Source of the DNA: an uncultured Sutterella sp.
GTDB taxonomy: Bacteria; Pseudomonadota; Gammaproteobacteria; Burkholderiales; Burkholderiaceae_F
Direction: 5' to 3'
NCBI GenBank assembly: GCA_905192805.1
Contig: CAJJMF010000039.1
Span: 1-16,412 of the forward strand
DNA length: 16,412 nt
Under the pieces are notes generated by a model. The model was not told the DNA's origin, made no database searches, and saw only the letters and a program-made list of their open reading frames with translations. Below are positions 14,313 to 16,412 of the stretch, in pieces (positions within the stretch are counted from its first letter, which is position 1; each line of letters starts with the position of its first letter). The position numbers and the translations under genes were made by a program.

Positions 14313-15776
14313 TCAAAGAAGAGGGGAGATGAGATACGCTAACCCCTCTTTTATTTTGTCTTTAAAGGGACGGTTATGCCAGCTTACGGGGTCGATGTGC
14401 GTGGAGTGTTGTTGGTACCCGTCGACAAGCAGCCTGAGGGATTTTACGAGCGCCGCATCGAAGATCAGTAGCGTCGTTTCAAAGTTAAGGTGCAGACTGC
14501 GGTTATCTAAATTCACTGTCCCAAACAGAGCAAATCGTCCGTCTACCAAGATGGTTTTGGTATGAAGTAGCCCTTGACCAAACATCAGAATGTTAACCCC
14601 CACTTCGAGCAAGGCCTCGTAATGACGACGACCCGCCCAAGCTACAGCTTTATTGTTACTGTTGCGAGGCAAAATGAGGGTGATCTTGACGCCTCGCAGA
14701 GCGGCATTTTGTAGCGCTGCCAATAATGCTTCATTGGGTACAAAGTAGGGTGTTGTAATGGTAAGAGTCTCTTTGGCCTGCGATAGGGCCTCGAGAATTA
14801 AATAAAAATTGGGGTCGTTCTGACTGTAAGGACCTGAGGGGATGGTCAAGACGCTTGCACCGTCTGGGGTGGCAACTGCGTCACTGGATGCCAACGCTAA
14901 AGGCGCGCTTTCCCCGGTATGTATCGACCAGTCTGTCCAAAAGACGTCATTAAGGGAATCCACGGCAGGTCCTTCAATGCGAACCAACGCATCGACCCAA
15001 TGTCCGACAACATCAGCATCTTCATAAGCGCTCGGGTCAATCATATTGAGACTCCCGGTATACGCAACACGGCGGTCAATCACAATGGTTTTGTGATGGA
15101 GTCTTAGGTCCGCACGTTCTAATCCGAGCATGGAAAGCCATTTCATGGGCATCGCAGGGACGATATGAATTCCCAAGGCCACCAATTGTTCTTTGCATGG
15201 ACTTTGTAAGAATTTGCGTGAACCAAAGTCATCCAAGAGTAAACGCACTTCAACGCCACGTTGACGTGCACGCACAAGGGCCGCAATCACCTCATCGACA
15301 TACGCGCCAACTTGCCATATATAAAACTCCATAGCGATACTGGATTGGGCAGCGTTTATATCGCGAAGAATCGACTGGAACATGGCATCCGTTTCGGATA
15401 GTAAGCTAACGCGGGAGCCCGTCGTTAAGGGGAATCCGGAAACGGTGCTCGCTAGGCGACAAAGTGGCGCATAATCGAGCAGTGTGGGGGGAAGCGTATC
15501 GGAGGTGAGTTGGGCGATGCGTTCGAGCCGTTCGTGATGAATACGGCGGTATTGTTTTTCGCGCCATTGTCCGATGGGGCGCTCACCAAAAAGTAAATAG
15601 AGGATAAAGCCGACATAGGGAATGACGGCTGTAATAATAATCCAAGCAAACGAAGATCCTGGTGGGTGGCGGGTGAGCATGACGCGCACCGAGACCGCAA
15701 TAATAATGCCGACTTGAATCAGTACAGCGAAAAGCCCCCACAACGTGAGGGTGTTGGTGAGATTGGCGTCAAACAT
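14313..15776 (-). CDS. cls: cardiolipin synthase, phospholipase D family (ClsA type)
   Basis: Membrane enzyme that joins two phosphatidylglycerols to give cardiolipin and glycerol; 487 residues, the ClsA length. Two N-terminal transmembrane helices (about 9-31 and 41-62) are followed by two phospholipase D domains. Their HKD motifs are intact: H228-K230-D235 (HHKTIVIDRR, then AYTGSLNMID) and H405-K407-D412 (HTKTILVDGR, then FGTVNLDNRS). The loop after the second helix (LLFGERPIG) is also typical. The start ATG at 15776 has only a weak GAAG before it. The 3' end overlaps the terminator of the convergent small membrane protein gene, and only 4 bases separate the two stop codons. Divergent from the tRNA-tuf operon. 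Confidence 0.95.
   Translation of the reverse strand: MFDANLTNTLTLWGLFAVLIQVGIIIAVSVRVMLTRHPPGSSFAWIIITAVIPYVGFILYLLFGERPIGQWREKQYRRIHHERLERIAQLTSDTLPPTLLDYAPLCRLASTVSGFPLTTGSRVSLLSETDAMFQSILRDINAAQSSIAMEFYIWQVGAYVDEVIAALVRARQRGVEVRLLLDDFGSRKFLQSPCKEQLVALGIHIVPAMPMKWLSMLGLERADLRLHHKTIVIDRRVAYTGSLNMIDPSAYEDADVVGHWVDALVRIEGPAVDSLNDVFWTDWSIHTGESAPLALASSDAVATPDGASVLTIPSGPYSQNDPNFYLILEALSQAKETLTITTPYFVPNEALLAALQNAALRGVKITLILPRNSNNKAVAWAGRRHYEALLEVGVNILMFGQGLLHTKTILVDGRFALFGTVNLDNRSLHLNFETTLLIFDAALVKSLRLLVDGYQQHSTHIDPVSWHNRPFKDKIKEGLAYLISPLL
14319..14357 (+). terminator. intrinsic terminator of the small membrane protein gene
   Basis: AAGAGGGG and CCCCTCTT form 8 exact pairs around a 16-base loop, followed by TTTTATTTT. 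It lies 10 bases after the stop, inside the last codons of the convergent cls gene. Confidence 0.75.
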
Positions 15777-15845
15777 ACTTCGAGATCGTTCTTGGCAAGG
15801 TAATGCTTCAATACTAAACGACTTGGCGGGAGGTTGCGTTAGGCG

Positions 15846-15869
15846 AAATTACGTAGTTATACGTAATTT
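15846..15869. promoter_or_regulatory. AT-rich perfect inverted repeat upstream of the tRNA-tuf promoter
   Basis: AAATTACGTA, GTTA, TACGTAATTT: 10-base exact arms, ending 22 bases before the -35 element. It lies between the divergent cls and tRNA-Tyr genes and is followed by a T-rich stretch. It could be an operator or part of an upstream activating region; the regulator is unknown. Confidence 0.45.
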
Positions 15870-15891
15870 GAGTTTTTTTGAGAACAAAGCC

Positions 15892-15920
15892 TTGACGATG
15901 GAATACTTAGGGTGTATAGT
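15892..15920 (+). promoter_or_regulatory. sigma-70 promoter of the tRNA-tuf operon
   Basis: TTGACG (15892-15897), a 17-base spacer, TATAGT (15915-15920), each one base or two from consensus. Transcription would begin near 15927, about ten bases before tRNA-Tyr. An AT-rich stretch (15864-15880) just upstream could serve as an UP element. Confidence 0.85.
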
Positions 15921-15936
15921 TCTGTTTCCTCGCAAC

Positions 15937-16022
15937 GGAGAGGTGCCCGAGTGGCTAAAGGGGGCAGACTGTAAATCTGTTGGCTTACGCCTACGATGGT
16001 TCGAATCCATCCCCCTCCACCA
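15937..16022 (+). tRNA. tRNA-Tyr (GUA)
   Basis: An 86-base tRNA with encoded CCA and the long variable arm expected for tyrosine. The anticodon GTA is at 15971-15973 in the loop CTGTAAA; the T arm is GATGG-TTCGAAT-CCATC. The acceptor stem GGAGAGG/CCCCTCC has an A-C mismatch at the fifth pair (5:68), where relatives have G-C. First gene of the tRNA-tuf operon, which supports its being functional. Confidence 0.95.
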
Positions 16023-16036
16023 TAAGATTTCCAACA

Positions 16037-16059
16037 AAAGCGTTCGGCTCGAACGCTTT
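16037..16059 (+). repeat. hairpin in the tRNA-Tyr/tRNA-Gly spacer
   Basis: AAAGCGTTCG, GCT, CGAACGCTTT: 10 exact pairs, 14 bases after tRNA-Tyr and 8 before tRNA-Gly. No real T run follows, so full termination is unlikely. It may guide RNase cleavage of the precursor or cause partial termination. Confidence 0.6.
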
Positions 16060-16067
16060 CTGTTTGA

Positions 16068-16141
16068 GCGGGTGTAGCTCAATGGTAGAGCAGAAGCCTT
16101 CCAAGCTTACGACGAGGGTTCGATTCCCTTCACCCGCTCCA
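16068..16141 (+). tRNA. tRNA-Gly (UCC)
   Basis: A 74-base tRNA with encoded CCA. The acceptor stem GCGGGTG/CACCCGC pairs fully; the anticodon TCC is at 16100-16102 in CTTCCAA. It is 45 bases after tRNA-Tyr and 5 bases before tRNA-Thr, in the order common upstream of tuf. Confidence 0.97.
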
Positions 16142-16146
16142 GTGCC

Positions 16147-16221
<75 letters not shown>

Positions 16222-16303
16222 TAATTCTCCCCATTTTTCAATAACTTGTTTCCAGTTCTGCTCATTATCTTGGGGCTGGAATTCACTTGTTCAGGAGCCG
16301 AAG

Positions 16304-16412
16304 ATGGCCAAGGGTAAGTTTGAACGTACAAAGCCCCACGTTAACGTGGGCACAATTGGTCACGTGGACCATGGTAAGACCACGTTGACAGCCGCTATCA
16401 CGACGATTTTGG
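16304..16412 (+). CDS. tuf: elongation factor Tu, 3' end cut off
   Basis: The GTPase that delivers aminoacyl-tRNA to the ribosome. Only the first 36 codons are in the window, but they are diagnostic: MAKGKFERTKPHVNVGTIGH, with the GTP-binding P-loop GHVDHGKT at residues 19-26. AGGAG lies 6 bases before the ATG. It follows tRNA-Thr by 82 bases with no terminator visible, so it is cotranscribed with the three tRNAs, as in the tufB operon of E. coli. I cannot say from this window whether a second tuf copy exists. Confidence 0.97.
   Translation, partial: MAKGKFERTKPHVNVGTIGHVDHGKTTLTAAITTIL

Overview
The window looks like ordinary chromosome of a betaproteobacterium, probably Burkholderiales and possibly close to the anaerobic gut family Sutterellaceae. 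That placement is an inference. It rests on the run argS - SPOR protein - dsbA - SDR, which I recall as typical of Burkholderiales, on the tRNA-Tyr/Gly/Thr - tuf cluster, on mid-range base composition, and on an oxygen-sensitive pyruvate:ferredoxin oxidoreductase. I saw no mobile element, CRISPR array, phage gene or rRNA.

Left part (1-3806, + strand): the 3' part of a pyruvate:ferredoxin oxidoreductase operon. It holds porA (cut by the window edge), porB overlapping it by 4 bases, and a 540-residue protein that fuses a GltD-like FAD/NAD(P)H oxidoreductase to a PorD-like two-cluster ferredoxin domain. A strong intrinsic terminator follows. The fusion suggests that electrons from pyruvate oxidation can pass directly to or from NAD(P).

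Middle (3805-8611): a minus-strand MFS drug-type exporter; a divergent control region of 334 bases with several perfect palindromes; sstT (Na+/serine-threonine symporter) on the plus strand, ending in two hairpins; then recQ (DNA helicase) on the plus strand.

Minus-strand block (13566 down to 8663), in transcription order: folE2 (GTP cyclohydrolase IB), argS (arginyl-tRNA synthetase), an FtsN-like SPOR protein, a DsbA-family thiol oxidoreductase with its own terminator, and a short-chain dehydrogenase whose terminator lies between it and the convergent recQ.

Right part (13567-16412): a gene-poor stretch of about 370 bases; a small unrecognised membrane protein on the plus strand; a convergent cardiolipin synthase on the minus strand; then a well-formed sigma-70 promoter driving tRNA-Tyr(GUA), tRNA-Gly(UCC), tRNA-Thr(GGU) and the start of tuf (EF-Tu), which runs off the window.

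I found no clearly new system. The points most worth checking are the NAD(P)-linked ferredoxin fusion in the pyruvate oxidoreductase operon, an A-C mismatch in the tRNA-Tyr acceptor stem, the adjacent palindromes in front of the MFS gene, and the hairpin in the folE2 leader.
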